Position numbers and translations under genes: made by a program. Source: Fluviicola sp. (GTDB taxonomy: Bacteria; Bacteroidota; Bacteroidia; Flavobacteriales_D; Crocinitomicaceae). From it: a stretch of 64,000 nucleotides of DNA. The stretch is from positions 310,001-374,000 of the forward strand of contig NZ_JAQSWB010000003.1 of NCBI RefSeq assembly GCF_029266855.1, read 5' to 3'. Within the stretch, counting starts at the first letter, position 1. Every line of letters starts with the position of its first letter. Below the pieces are notes generated by a model, which had not been told where the DNA came from, made no database searches, and saw nothing but the letters and a program-made list of their open reading frames with translations. This document shows positions 48,757 to 57,826 of the stretch, piece after piece.

Positions 48757-49659
48757 TTAAACATGATTCAAATGTGTCGTGATATAATCCTTTAGTACCT
48801 GGTTCGGTCTCCAATTGAATGCTTTCTGAACTTTTTTGCTTGAAAGCTGGATTTGACAAACATCAAATTTCTTTTGGTCTTCAAAATTGCATTGTAAAGA
48901 ATATCCTAGATCGCTTATCATTTTTAATAATTGTCTGGGAGTGTAATATTCTTCTGAGCATACATTGAAAACACCAACTCTTGTTTCATGGTCCTGAAGT
49001 GTAAGAAGTATTAAAGCGTTCAAATCATTGACATGAAGATATCCTTTGAGTCCATTTCCATCACCCCAAATCGTAAAATTCCGCTGTAGCTTACTGCAAA
49101 GGATTAAATGATTTACAATTCCGGTAATTCTATCTGGTTCCTGGTCGCCATAAACATTGGAAGGTCTTAGGATTAAAGTGCTGAAATCTGCGGTTTTACT
49201 GTTTTCAAGCAATAAATCTTCAATCCGTTTTTTAGATTCTCCATAAGCAGAGATCGGAGCCCTTAAGTGGGATTCATCCACCAGTTTTGTTTGAGGCAAG
49301 CCGTAAACCGCACCACCACTGGATAGATATACAAATTTTTTGCATGCTGATCCCTTCAATTTATTCAGAACCTGATTAATCAGCTTAAGATCACCATCCG
49401 TTTGCACATTGTATTCCCGATCGCCTGGCCGGTCATGGTGGGCTGTATAAATAACAAAATCAACTTCCTGCCAGATCCCATCATGCTGCAGGGCTTCATT
49501 TATCTCCATCCGATGCAGTTCTGCCGATTTTGAATCAAGCAGTGGCGGGTGCCTGGAAATAACTCTAACACGATACTCAGACCGCAGTAATTGGTTTAAG
49601 AGCGCTGTTCCGATAAATCCGCACCCAATCAAGAGAACCCTAGGTTTATCCGTTTCCAT
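48757..49659 (-). CDS. NAD-dependent sugar epimerase/reductase (extended SDR)
   Basis: 300 aa. Rossmann motif VLLIGCGFIGTALLNQL (GxxGxxG), catalytic Tyr and Lys in YGESKKRIEDLLL, and the segment ILRPSNVYGDQEPDRITG. Family close to UDP-galactose/UDP-glucose 4-epimerases and dTDP-sugar reductases; product unknown. It overlaps the upstream glycosyltransferase gene by 14 bases, and 24 bases separate it from the next one. Confidence 0.9.
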   Translation of the reverse strand: METDKPRVLLIGCGFIGTALLNQLLRSEYRVRVISRHPPLLDSKSAELHRMEINEALQHDGIWQEVDFVIYTAHHDRPGDREYNVQTDGDLKLINQVLNKLKGSACKKFVYLSSGGAVYGLPQTKLVDESHLRAPISAYGESKKRIEDLLLENSKTADFSTLILRPSNVYGDQEPDRITGIVNHLILCSKLQRNFTIWGDGNGLKGYLHVNDLNALILLTLQDHETRVGVFNVCSEEYYTPRQLLKMISDLGYSLQCNFEDQKKFDVCQIQLSSKKVQKAFNWRPNQVLKDYITTHLNHV

Positions 49660-50722
49660 TTACTTTTGTAATAATGGATAAGATACGCCGATAATTTAGA
49701 TGAGAATTCTTTTCGGTATAAGATTGAACGGCATTTTGCACTTTTTCCTGCAGGATTTTTTTCTCTGTAGATGTTAATCGGAAATATTCTTTGATCTTTT
49801 CACCACAATCCTCAATTTCGGTTTTGCAGACCAATAAATTTGTTGCTTTAAGAACAACTTCCCGGGTGCCTGTATCTTCCGAAACAAGACATGGCAAACC
49901 GGCGTGCATAGCTTCGATAGAAGTTGTTGGGAACGCATCACCGCGTGCAACATGCAGATAAAGATCTGAATTGGCATAATAAGCTTCCAGGTTTTTCTGA
50001 TATCCTTCAAAAAAAATGTGTTCACGCGTGTTTGGCTGAAGCTGTTTTAGAATTAGCTCCCGATTAACAGTCCCGAAATCACCGATAAGAACGAGTTTTA
50101 AGTCAGGAAATTCGGACAAAGCAAGCTCAAAGCCCATTAGCATAATGTCAATTCCTTTGTAATTCCAACGAAAATCATTGTCTTCAACCTGGGAAATGTT
50201 TAACAGTGTTTTGCCATTCAGTTCGGGTTTAAGTTTTTGAAGTGCGGCCACTTTTTCTTCTTTGGGACCTAAAAAGGAATAATGTATATGTTGCTTTGAA
50301 CCCACAATTTTCTCAGCAATATTTAGAGAGTATTCACCTTCACAAATAATCTCATCGTATTGTCTTAAGGCCCAGCAATGCAGTTTTGTAGCGAATGATC
50401 CAAAGAGATTCCGGGACATGAAGTACAAAGTATGGCTTCCCATATGGACCACCATCTTTTGATTTTTCTTTATGATACCAAGTTTTCGTGCGATAACCGG
50501 GGAGAAATGTAAGTTGTCTACCAAAATCACATCGTATTCGCGGTATTTTCGATAAGAAAAAGCATTCCGGATCCAAAACCAGGTTCTTTTCGCGGCAGAC
50601 ATTTTTTCATCTTGCCACTGAAAATCCTGATCTACGAAATAGAAATCTGCATCCCAGGTTTTTGCAAGGTCCTGATGAATATAATGTGCACTTGGTCTAC
50701 CATGCAGATAGGCAACTTTCAT
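49646..50722 (-). CDS. Glycosyltransferase, GT4-like
   Basis: 358 aa. N-terminal MKVAYLHGRPSAHYIHQDLA and LVDNLHFSPVIARKLGII. C-terminal donor domain: DFRWNYKGIDIMLMGFELAL, NSDLYLHVARGDAFPTTSIE with MHAGLPCLVSEDTGTREVV. The E-rich GDAFPTTSIEAM matches the EX7E motif of retaining GT-B enzymes. Overlaps both neighbours (14 and 4 bases), so translation is coupled along this stretch. Confidence 0.9.
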   Translation of the reverse strand: MKVAYLHGRPSAHYIHQDLAKTWDADFYFVDQDFQWQDEKMSAAKRTWFWIRNAFSYRKYREYDVILVDNLHFSPVIARKLGIIKKNQKMVVHMGSHTLYFMSRNLFGSFATKLHCWALRQYDEIICEGEYSLNIAEKIVGSKQHIHYSFLGPKEEKVAALQKLKPELNGKTLLNISQVEDNDFRWNYKGIDIMLMGFELALSEFPDLKLVLIGDFGTVNRELILKQLQPNTREHIFFEGYQKNLEAYYANSDLYLHVARGDAFPTTSIEAMHAGLPCLVSEDTGTREVVLKATNLLVCKTEIEDCGEKIKEYFRLTSTEKKILQEKVQNAVQSYTEKNSHLNYRRILSIITKVNGNG

Positions 50723-51615
50723 AGTTTTTTCGCTTTAAGCAGAAATACATTTCCATAGTTCTTAGAAAGCATGGTTCTTTTTCCTAATGAACAAAAGAAG
50801 TAAATAAGAATAGACCTGATACTCTTACAATCTTTCCATTTTTCAGCAAAAGGCCAAAAACCCTCTCTTACTTCAAATGTGGTGATTTCTAATGGAAATT
50901 GACGAAAAAAATCAAGTTGATTTTGTCGATTGCTATATATTGTATGCGTTGGAGCATGGCTTGTTGAGTAGGAGGAACGCAATTTTTTTCGCAACTTCAA
51001 ATATCCCCACTTCAACCAGTTGGTCCAGCTCCAATTCATTTCTATCGGACCTTCAATAACCAGATATCCGCCTGATTCCAATTTATCAATAATAGCTCCA
51101 AGTTCTTTTTTCGGATTCGTGAAATGTTCCAACACATTGCTCATCCTGATTACCCGGTAGGTTTTTGGATTTGCTAAAAAATCAGCTACTGTCGAGAAAT
51201 TGGAACTCGGTAGTAATGATGCCAGTTTTTCTATTGTTTCGGGATTAAATTCAACTCCGTCAAAGGGAATTTGATGCTGCGCCATCGAACGAATAAAATG
51301 TCCGTCGCCACAACCGAAATCCAGATTGGGACCCTGAGTAATATTTGGGATTTCAGTGATTTGTTTTTGATAAGTGAATCGCAAGCCGGGAAGTACATAA
51401 TCCAAAGGAAGAATTTCCGCCAATTCGACCTCGTGATAAGATTCCGAATGATACATCTTTGATAACAATTCGGGTGAAGGAATCGGATCAATTTGAATCA
51501 GCTTGCATTTCGTGCACTGATAATAATGAAAAGTCACCCCTTCAAATTGATTGGGAGGTAATTTGCTATACAGGCTTGCTGACTGATTACAGAACAAACA
51601 ATTAAATGAGCTCAT
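50719..51615 (-). CDS. Methyltransferase with N-terminal zinc-type region
   Basis: 298 aa. N-terminal CLFC and CTKC pairs (residues about 5-40) suggest a small zinc site. SAM motif LDFGCGDGHFIRSMAQHQIP is near residue 100, with FDGVEFNPETIEKL and RMSNVLEHFTNPKKELGAII further on. This class is common in glycan loci as sugar methyltransferases, including C- and O-methylation. Start and end overlap neighbouring genes by 14 and 4 bases. Confidence 0.88.
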   Translation of the reverse strand: MSSFNCLFCNQSASLYSKLPPNQFEGVTFHYYQCTKCKLIQIDPIPSPELLSKMYHSESYHEVELAEILPLDYVLPGLRFTYQKQITEIPNITQGPNLDFGCGDGHFIRSMAQHQIPFDGVEFNPETIEKLASLLPSSNFSTVADFLANPKTYRVIRMSNVLEHFTNPKKELGAIIDKLESGGYLVIEGPIEMNWSWTNWLKWGYLKLRKKLRSSYSTSHAPTHTIYSNRQNQLDFFRQFPLEITTFEVREGFWPFAEKWKDCKSIRSILIYFFCSLGKRTMLSKNYGNVFLLKAKKL

Positions 51616-52729
51616 TTATTTTTTTTTCATACAATGTTAAAGGTTCTCCGGGCGCATACGCATAAGATTCCAGAACTGTTTGCCTTGCAGCATTTCCAAG
51701 TTTACTTCTTTTTTCGCAATCTGAAATTAAGATTTCAAGTTTGGCCGCGAGTTCTGTCGGATTACCCAATGAATAAACCAATCCGTTTTCATCGTTTCTG
51801 ATAATACTCGTTAATTGAGGGATGTCGCTGATGACAACGGGAAGGCCATAAGCCATTTTCTCCAATAAAGCCAATGGTAAGCCTTCTGATTTTGAAGGGA
51901 AAACTGCTATGTCGGCATTTAATAATAATTCTGAAACGTCCGACCTGTTTCCCAGGAAATCAATATTCTCGGCAAGGTAGGGCGCTAATTCAGATTGATA
52001 TTGTGAGTTTAGTTCATTCGGACCGATCAACTGAAGAGTGATCTCTTTTTTGTTCAGTATTGCCCATGCTTTTAGCAATTCCGAATGATTTTTCACGGTA
52101 CTTATCCTCGCAACATATACAATTCGTTCTACCTTTTCGCGGTAGTTTATTTGCTGGGCAGGAAGAATTGTTTTATTGGGGCAATGGTACAGGTTTGTTA
52201 GTCTGTTTACCAACTTGAATTCGTGGAAAAAACGGGTAACACTTTCTGAAACAGTAATTACAGTTGTGTTTTTTAAATAAAACGAGTAACAACTCTTCTG
52301 AATTAAGAAATTAACCGGATTTGCCGGCTTACTTGAGATCAGCAAATGAGCCACAAAAATCACAGGAAGTTTTGTTTGCCTTAAATAAGGTACATACTGG
52401 ATATGGCAGTGAGCAAATAAGAGGTCTAATCCCAAATCTTTCACGAAAGCGTTGAAAGCAGAGTCGTTCTTTTTTAGGGAGACTTTTAGCCGATTGACAA
52501 ACTGACCGATGGAATTGCTCTCATTGTAATAGGGTATATTAAAATCAATAATTTTTATACCGGATTTTCTTAAAGAATCTTCAATGAAGGGATCTTTTTG
52601 TCCACCCAAAACAATGAGTTGATATTCAAAATCAGAGTAGTCTAATTGGTTGCAATAACTTAACAGAAACTGAGAAACGCCGCCTTGTATAAGGTCATTT
52701 ACAACAATACCTATTTTCCTAGGTTTCAT
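51602..52729 (-). CDS. Glycosyltransferase, GT4-like
   Basis: 375 aa. N-terminal RKIGIVVNDLIQGGVSQFLL with the glycine-rich acceptor-side loop. C-terminal half: YVARISTVKNHSELLKAWAI, NADIAVFPSKSEGLPLALLE (EX7E: EGLPLALLE) and KMAYGLPVVISDIPQL. GT-B fold, donor unknown. It overlaps the ABC transporter gene by 11 bases and the methyltransferase by 14. Confidence 0.93.
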   Translation of the reverse strand: MKPRKIGIVVNDLIQGGVSQFLLSYCNQLDYSDFEYQLIVLGGQKDPFIEDSLRKSGIKIIDFNIPYYNESNSIGQFVNRLKVSLKKNDSAFNAFVKDLGLDLLFAHCHIQYVPYLRQTKLPVIFVAHLLISSKPANPVNFLIQKSCYSFYLKNTTVITVSESVTRFFHEFKLVNRLTNLYHCPNKTILPAQQINYREKVERIVYVARISTVKNHSELLKAWAILNKKEITLQLIGPNELNSQYQSELAPYLAENIDFLGNRSDVSELLLNADIAVFPSKSEGLPLALLEKMAYGLPVVISDIPQLTSIIRNDENGLVYSLGNPTELAAKLEILISDCEKRSKLGNAARQTVLESYAYAPGEPLTLYEKKINELI

Positions 52730-54449
52730 TAAGTATCGTTCCAGCGTTAATTCGTATTATTCGTTCATACAAATGTAACGAATTCTGTTTATGAGTAACT
52801 ATGATTATCGTTTTTTCTAACTTTTTGAGTGCCTGGATTTCCTGCAGTAAGGTGTTTTCGGTTTCAGCATCCAATGCACTTGTTGCTTCATCAAACAGAA
52901 GGATTTCACCGCCGTGATACAAGGCTCTTGCAATGGCTATTCGTTGTTTTTGACCGCCGGATAAATTGGTCGTTCTTTCGTTGACCACATTTTTTAATCC
53001 TAAGGGAAGCGAGGCAATATAACGTGTAAGATTTGCCTGTTCAATCACTTCCCGGATACGTTGCTGGTTTCTTTCGCTGGGAGGAATTCCAAAACAGATA
53101 TTGTCTTCCAAAGTTCCTTCAATCAGCTGAACCTTTTGCGGAACAACAGAGATCAGTGAGAGGTAAGATTCCTTATTGGATTCGTTTATGACAACTCCGT
53201 CAACTGAAAGACTTCCGGTGGAATGATCAGGAATATCTCCGTACAGCATACTTAGTAAGGTACTCTTTCCGCTTCCGGATTCTCCAATGATTGCTACCGA
53301 TTCATTTTTACGGAATGTCAGTTCCGGAAATTCCAATACGACCCTGCCGTCAAATTCAATTTTGACATCTTTTAGCTGTAATTTATCTCTGAACTCTAAG
53401 GATGCTTGGTTTCTTGACTTAACATCTCTCCAAAGTTTTGACTCTAAAAACTGATCCACAATGTAGGCACTGCTTTTAATGTAATTGGTGTTCAGAACAA
53501 CTTTATTCAATGAAGGAATTAAGCGGAATGAAGCGATGGCAAATACAACGAGAAAGTTGGCTATTTCAGGGATGCTGGTATGTGATATTTGTCCGAAAAT
53601 ATATACTCCGACAATTGCAAAAACACCAATAGTTTCAATGATTTTCGGGGAGATTAAATTCAGGAGATTAAATTGCTTATTGATCTCCGAAAAATTTTCC
53701 ATGGAAGCTTTGAATTCCTTTTCAAAATAATCCCGTTTGTTAAATAATCGAATTTCCAGAAGAGATTCCAGGAGTTTATTTGTGCTTTTAAAGACAGCCT
53801 TGCTGGTGGCATCCTTTTCATTATTCAGTTTCAGCAGTAGTTTTCTGCTTCTCCAGGAAGACAAAAAATAGAGGGGAAGAATGAGGAGGATAATAGAAAC
53901 AAACAAAGGAAGATTAAAAATTGCAATTCCTGCTGTTATTAAAACGATGAGAAAGAGTTCATTGATAAGATTAATAACCGGAAGTGCATGATAAATCATT
54001 AATTCGATAGGAAGTTGAATAATGTTTCTCATTTGTTCGGAAGTACCCTGGTTTACTTCGTGGAACATGGAATGGTTTAACTGTGTTTGCATTTTCCGAA
54101 TGGCTAAATCATTTGCTATTTGGAACGTTTTGTTCAGTAACCAAAGATTGATAAAGTAAAAAATGATATTCTTTAAAATAAAGATTACAAGCACGGAAAT
54201 GAATAGGAAGCTTAAAAAGGTGTTATTCGATTCGAAATGAAAGTAATGATACAATGAATTCGCCCAATTTGTTTCTTTTATTTTTTCAGGAAAGAGCGTA
54301 AAGTTAATAACCGGGAAAAGAATACTGATACTAACTGCGTCCAGCAAGGAACTAATGAAAGCTATCGGAAGTGCTCTCCAGATAAAGGAACCTATTTCCT
54401 TTGGAAGTTCTCTGAAAATACGTTTGATTAAATGTAATTGACTCTTCAA
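52719..54449 (-). CDS. ABC transporter, fused permease and ATPase (possible glycan exporter)
   Basis: 576 aa. Residues 1-330 hold five or six membrane segments (for example ILFPVINFTLFPEKI and LIVLITAGIAIFNLPLFVSI). The ATPase domain (about 350-576) has Walker A IGESGSGKSTLLSML, Q-loop SVVPQKVQLIEG, signature LSGGQKQRIAIARAL, Walker B ILLFDEATSALD and the H-loop His in IIVTHKQ. All catalytic motifs are intact. MsbA/PglK-type half-transporter that dimerises. Amid glycosyltransferases it is the best candidate for flipping a lipid-linked oligosaccharide. Confidence 0.9.
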   Translation of the reverse strand: MKSQLHLIKRIFRELPKEIGSFIWRALPIAFISSLLDAVSISILFPVINFTLFPEKIKETNWANSLYHYFHFESNNTFLSFLFISVLVIFILKNIIFYFINLWLLNKTFQIANDLAIRKMQTQLNHSMFHEVNQGTSEQMRNIIQLPIELMIYHALPVINLINELFLIVLITAGIAIFNLPLFVSIILLILPLYFLSSWRSRKLLLKLNNEKDATSKAVFKSTNKLLESLLEIRLFNKRDYFEKEFKASMENFSEINKQFNLLNLISPKIIETIGVFAIVGVYIFGQISHTSIPEIANFLVVFAIASFRLIPSLNKVVLNTNYIKSSAYIVDQFLESKLWRDVKSRNQASLEFRDKLQLKDVKIEFDGRVVLEFPELTFRKNESVAIIGESGSGKSTLLSMLYGDIPDHSTGSLSVDGVVINESNKESYLSLISVVPQKVQLIEGTLEDNICFGIPPSERNQQRIREVIEQANLTRYIASLPLGLKNVVNERTTNLSGGQKQRIAIARALYHGGEILLFDEATSALDAETENTLLQEIQALKKLEKTIIIVTHKQNSLHLYERIIRINAGTILNET

Positions 54450-54521
54450 GGATATGAGATTATTTCAAGTAGATACTCGCTACCAAATTACGTAAAAATC
54501 CGAACTTGAATTAAGGAAATG

Positions 54522-55364
54522 TTACTGGGGAAGACATATTAGGTCGGTTTGAATTTCCAATTGTAAAATAGCGTTTAAGTCACGCACACCTTCTTTGGTA
54601 CTTATTCTATAGTTTAATTCTGTGAGTTCAGCCAGAGCCTCTCGAATATTTCCTCCCTGGGCCAACATATTCTCTACACTGTATTCGAACACAAGGGCTG
54701 GTCTGAATTGTCGGATTGATTGCATGGCGCCTTTCAAAACTTGCAGTTCATATCCTTCGACATCGATTTTAATAAAATCAATTCGCGGGATTTTTTGTTC
54801 CGAAACAAATTCATCAAGTGACGTAACTGAAACCGATACGCTGTTCTGAGTATCTGCAGTCATACGGGTTGCTCCACTATTTGAAGGGCTGTGTTTCGCC
54901 ATTTGCAATGTTCCTTTCTGATCACCTAACCCCAGGTTATATGCACGGACCCCCGTAATTTTATTATTCAGGTTTATGTTTGATTCAAATTTATCAAATG
55001 TCTGAGGATAAGGTTCAAAAGCATAAATGAGGGGATTCAACTCTTTTCTTGTTTGAGAATGATAGATATTGAAAGCTGTCTGACCAATATTTGCCCCAAT
55101 ATCAAAGATTATTTCTGATTTCCCCAGATAGTCCAAAACATGATCACTTGAATCTGATTTACAGTAAAAATAAATTAACCATTCCTGATAATCTGAAATA
55201 TCCAATTCGTAATAAACTCCGCTTCGTTTCACTTTTCGCATAGTATTCACCGGGTAATCTGTGTTGGATGGAACAAATTTGAAAAACCAGGTCTGTGCGT
55301 TTACAAGCCGAATCAGAACCAGAAGAATTTGTTCTGCGAATTTATTGGTAAGAAGTTTTTTCAT
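54522..55364 (-). CDS. FkbM-family methyltransferase
   Basis: 280 aa. SAM motif IIFDIGANIGQTAFNIY near residue 95, followed by IYAFEPYPQTFDKFESNINL, then the family hallmark IDFIKIDVEGYELQVLKGAM. FkbM enzymes O-methylate sugars and similar hydroxyls in glycan loci. Positioned between the exporter and the polymerase-like gene, both short distances away (72 bases and no gap). Confidence 0.92.
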   Translation of the reverse strand: MKKLLTNKFAEQILLVLIRLVNAQTWFFKFVPSNTDYPVNTMRKVKRSGVYYELDISDYQEWLIYFYCKSDSSDHVLDYLGKSEIIFDIGANIGQTAFNIYHSQTRKELNPLIYAFEPYPQTFDKFESNINLNNKITGVRAYNLGLGDQKGTLQMAKHSPSNSGATRMTADTQNSVSVSVTSLDEFVSEQKIPRIDFIKIDVEGYELQVLKGAMQSIRQFRPALVFEYSVENMLAQGGNIREALAELTELNYRISTKEGVRDLNAILQLEIQTDLICLPQ

Positions 55365-56699
55365 TCAAGTTAATTTTTTGGGCTTGTTTTCCGTCATTCG
55401 ATGAAAAACAAAGAGCAGGAAGAAGGGGATGATCGGAGCTTTAAATCTTACCAAAGTTCCGAATAACCCGGAGGTTAATCCGACAAAGTAGCCTAAAATA
55501 AAAACAAAAACCAAACTGAAAAGGATATAATTTTTAAGATCGATGCTTAAGGGAATGGCATGTTTATTTCGTCTGAACAGGGAGAGAGTGAGCAGCAGAA
55601 TCAGGAAATTTTCAATTCCATTTAAAAGCATGAATGGATTTTCTGCTTCCCAAATGTAAGGTCGAAATAAACTCACATTCAAAGCTGCAGGAATAACTTT
55701 GATCAAATTGGCATTCGTAAATTCTGTGATTCCTAGATCGTAACGTTTTCCTGTATATCCGGCGTTATTCATCATGTCTTTTTGAATGATCTCCGCAGTT
55801 TCAAAAACAGAATTCGCTGAGAACTCTCCAAAAGCAGCATCACTTCTGAAGTACAGAACCAAAGCAATGATAGAAATGCCAATGCCGACAAACCTGGTGA
55901 GACTGCGCACAATAAACGGTTTTTGACTATTCAGTTTGAATACGAATAAAATGAACATTGGCAGGTAACTGGCTAAGATTAGAAAGGGCCTGATCGATAT
56001 CAGGAAATAACTGGATATAATAATTGCGACAAATGTCCAGAATAGCGAATTATAATCTTTCCGGATTAATTTGAATAAACTCATTGTAAGGACAAGAATG
56101 CTGGATAAAGCGACGGTATCTTTGATAATTCCGCTGCACCAAAAAGCCACTGATGGTACAAACAAACATGCGATTGCAATGAAGGATGTTTTTATTTCCA
56201 GCATTTTATTCATGTATCTGAAAAAGCGCCACGAAATCCAACTGGATATTATTGTGAAAAAAAGGTTTAGGACCAGGTAACTGCCAAAAGTGAAAAACGA
56301 CAGGAAATTGGCTATTTTGCAGACGAACCAGGAGTTGGGTTCATTGTAAATCCAAATAGGAGGAGGCCCAACGTTTTTAAAATAGGCTGGAATAATGTCT
56401 CTTTTAGGAGTTGAAAATAACTCGTGAAAATAAGCTGATGGATTATCAAAAAATAACTCGTTTAGTTTCTGCGCTCCTTGCCAATAAAAGACAGTATCCC
56501 CATGTCTCTCGTAGTAAAGAATGTAGACCAGCCCAAAACCAAGTCCGGCAAATAGTTTGAAATAAAAATGATAGTAATAATATTTGAATTCGGGATTTGA
56601 TTTGTTTTTTTGATAAACGAAAAAGGCCCCTATTGCAAAAAGGGTGAACCAACCTAAAAAGGAAAGGATATCAATGATGCTAAAAAAATCAAACATCAT
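55365..56699 (-). CDS. Multi-pass membrane protein, possible polysaccharide polymerase
   Basis: 444 aa with about eleven hydrophobic segments. The block PSVAFWCSGIIKDTVALSSI and IRPFLILASYLPMFILFVFK are the most conserved-looking parts, with an acidic loop after HGDTVFYWQGAQKL. The layout resembles O-antigen polymerase-like or dolichyl-glycosyltransferase-like proteins of Bacteroidota loci, but no diagnostic motif is clear. Starts 3 bases after the rlmH stop codon, and the FkbM gene ATG follows directly after its stop, so it probably belongs to the transcript that begins at rlmH. Confidence 0.65.
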   Translation of the reverse strand: MMFDFFSIIDILSFLGWFTLFAIGAFFVYQKNKSNPEFKYYYYHFYFKLFAGLGFGLVYILYYERHGDTVFYWQGAQKLNELFFDNPSAYFHELFSTPKRDIIPAYFKNVGPPPIWIYNEPNSWFVCKIANFLSFFTFGSYLVLNLFFTIISSWISWRFFRYMNKMLEIKTSFIAIACLFVPSVAFWCSGIIKDTVALSSILVLTMSLFKLIRKDYNSLFWTFVAIIISSYFLISIRPFLILASYLPMFILFVFKLNSQKPFIVRSLTRFVGIGISIIALVLYFRSDAAFGEFSANSVFETAEIIQKDMMNNAGYTGKRYDLGITEFTNANLIKVIPAALNVSLFRPYIWEAENPFMLLNGIENFLILLLTLSLFRRNKHAIPLSIDLKNYILFSLVFVFILGYFVGLTSGLFGTLVRFKAPIIPFFLLFVFHRMTENKPKKLT

Positions 56700-56702
56700 A
56701 AG

Positions 56703-57176
56703 CTACTGATGATGATAAGGTTCGTTCCGTAAAATGGTCATCGCGCGGTAAACTTGCTCTATGAAGAAGAGGCGGATCATTTGGTGGGAAAATGTCATTT
56801 GAGATAAGGAAATCATTCCGTTTGCCCGCTGATACACCGCGTCACTGAAACCATAAGGGCCACCAACAACGAAATAGATTTGTTTTCCTCCGCGATTGAA
56901 TTGCTCCTGGAGATAAGCAGAGAATTCGGTAGAAGTGTATTCCTTTCCTTTTTCATCCAATAGGATAAGAGAATCCGTAGAGCCTATTTTTTCAAGAATC
57001 AGTTCTCCTTCCTTTTGTTTGATCTGATTTTCTGATAAGCTCTTGGCTTGCTTAATATCAGGAATAATGTGCAGTTGAAAAGAAATGTAATGCCGAAGCC
57101 TTTTTAAGTACTCTTGTTCTCCTTCTTCCAGAAATTTCTTTCCCGTTTTACCAATACAAAGTAGTGTTACCTGCAT
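56703..57176 (-). CDS. rlmH: 23S rRNA (pseudouridine1915-N3)-methyltransferase RlmH
   Basis: Methylates pseudouridine 1915 in helix 69 of 23S rRNA. 157 aa, the usual length. MQVTLLCIGKTGKKFLEEGE, the SPOUT-knot segment YFVVGGPYGFSDAVYQRANG and the C terminus SLSQMTFSHQMIRLFFIEQ identify it. It is the first gene of a run of ten minus-strand genes with gaps of 72 bases or fewer. A TATATTCG word (57181-57188) lies 4 bases before its ATG. Confidence 0.95.
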   Translation of the reverse strand: MQVTLLCIGKTGKKFLEEGEQEYLKRLRHYISFQLHIIPDIKQAKSLSENQIKQKEGELILEKIGSTDSLILLDEKGKEYTSTEFSAYLQEQFNRGGKQIYFVVGGPYGFSDAVYQRANGMISLSQMTFSHQMIRLFFIEQVYRAMTILRNEPYHHQ

Positions 57177-57288
57177 GCAACGAATATACGAAAATTGTGA
57201 ATAGGCCGGAATTGAACTGCTGTTTCTCTTTTATTTCATTTTTTGTGCGGCTTACAGAAACAATATAATCTATAAAAACAGTAGAGAA

Positions 57289-57320
57289 TTGACGCGATTC
57301 CATTTTAGGCACTATATTTG
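57289..57320 (+). promoter_or_regulatory. Promoter of the DUF4783 gene
   Basis: TTG (57289-57291), 21 bases, then TATATTTG (57313-57320), an exact TAnnTTTG. The ATG is at 57349, giving a leader of about 25 bases. Confidence 0.6.
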
Positions 57321-57348
57321 TTGTTGCGGTCAAATAATAATTTGAAAT

Positions 57349-57726
57349 ATGGGCTTTGTTTTATCATTGATAGCTTCTTTTATCTTATCGTTTCACTCTG
57401 TCTCAGATGCGAATTTCACTGCTGTTGAACAAGCATTTAACAGAGAGGATGCCGGCAAGATTGTTTCTTACGGAAAAGATAAATTATTACTGCAAATTCA
57501 AGGTAAAGAAGGCGTTTATGCGCAGTCTCAGGCCACACAATTGCTGAAAGATTTTTTTAACCGGAAACCGGTTTCAAGTTTTCGTTTTACTTTCAAAGGG
57601 AAAGAAAACGACGATTCTCCGCTGACTACCGGAACTTATATCTCTAAAAACGAATCTTTCCGGGTGACCATTAAATGGAAACACATCGGCTCAGAGCTCC
57701 GGATAGAATCATTATCTATCGAATAA
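57349..57726 (+). CDS. DUF4783 family protein
   Basis: 125 aa. Short hydrophobic N terminus (MGFVLSLIASFILSFHSVSD) that may be a signal peptide. The rest (NREDAGKIVSYGKDKLLLQI, KDFFNRKPVSSFRFTFKGK, then FRVTIKWKHIGSELRIESLS) matches the SnoaL/NTF2-like pattern of DUF4783, a Bacteroidota-specific family often upstream of nadC, as here. Function unknown; the GTCCCGAT hairpin (57768) and the nadC promoter lie between the two. Confidence 0.8.
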   Translation: MGFVLSLIASFILSFHSVSDANFTAVEQAFNREDAGKIVSYGKDKLLLQIQGKEGVYAQSQATQLLKDFFNRKPVSSFRFTFKGKENDDSPLTTGTYISKNESFRVTIKWKHIGSELRIESLSIE

Positions 57727-57767
57727 TTCAACATTCAAAAGCAATTGAACCGAATCTTTTCAATTTT

Positions 57768-57787
57768 GTCCCGATAGCTATTGGGAT
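57768..57787 (+). repeat. GTCCCGAT hairpin upstream of nadC
   Basis: GTCCCGAT (57768-57775), loop AGCT, ATTGGGAT (57780-57787): eight pairs, two of them G-T. Third copy of the family at 1991 and 36483. A T-rich stretch follows, so it might also end the DUF4783 transcript. Confidence 0.55.
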
Positions 57788-57793
57788 TTTCAT

Positions 57794-57822
57794 TTTGACT
57801 TTTGAATTTTGAATTACCTTTG
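57794..57822 (+). promoter_or_regulatory. Promoter of nadC
   Basis: TTTG (57794-57797), 17 bases, TACCTTTG (57815-57822, exact TAnnTTTG). The nadC ATG is 4 bases further on, so transcription would begin at or inside the start codon and the mRNA may be leaderless. Confidence 0.6.
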
Positions 57823-57826
57823 TCCC

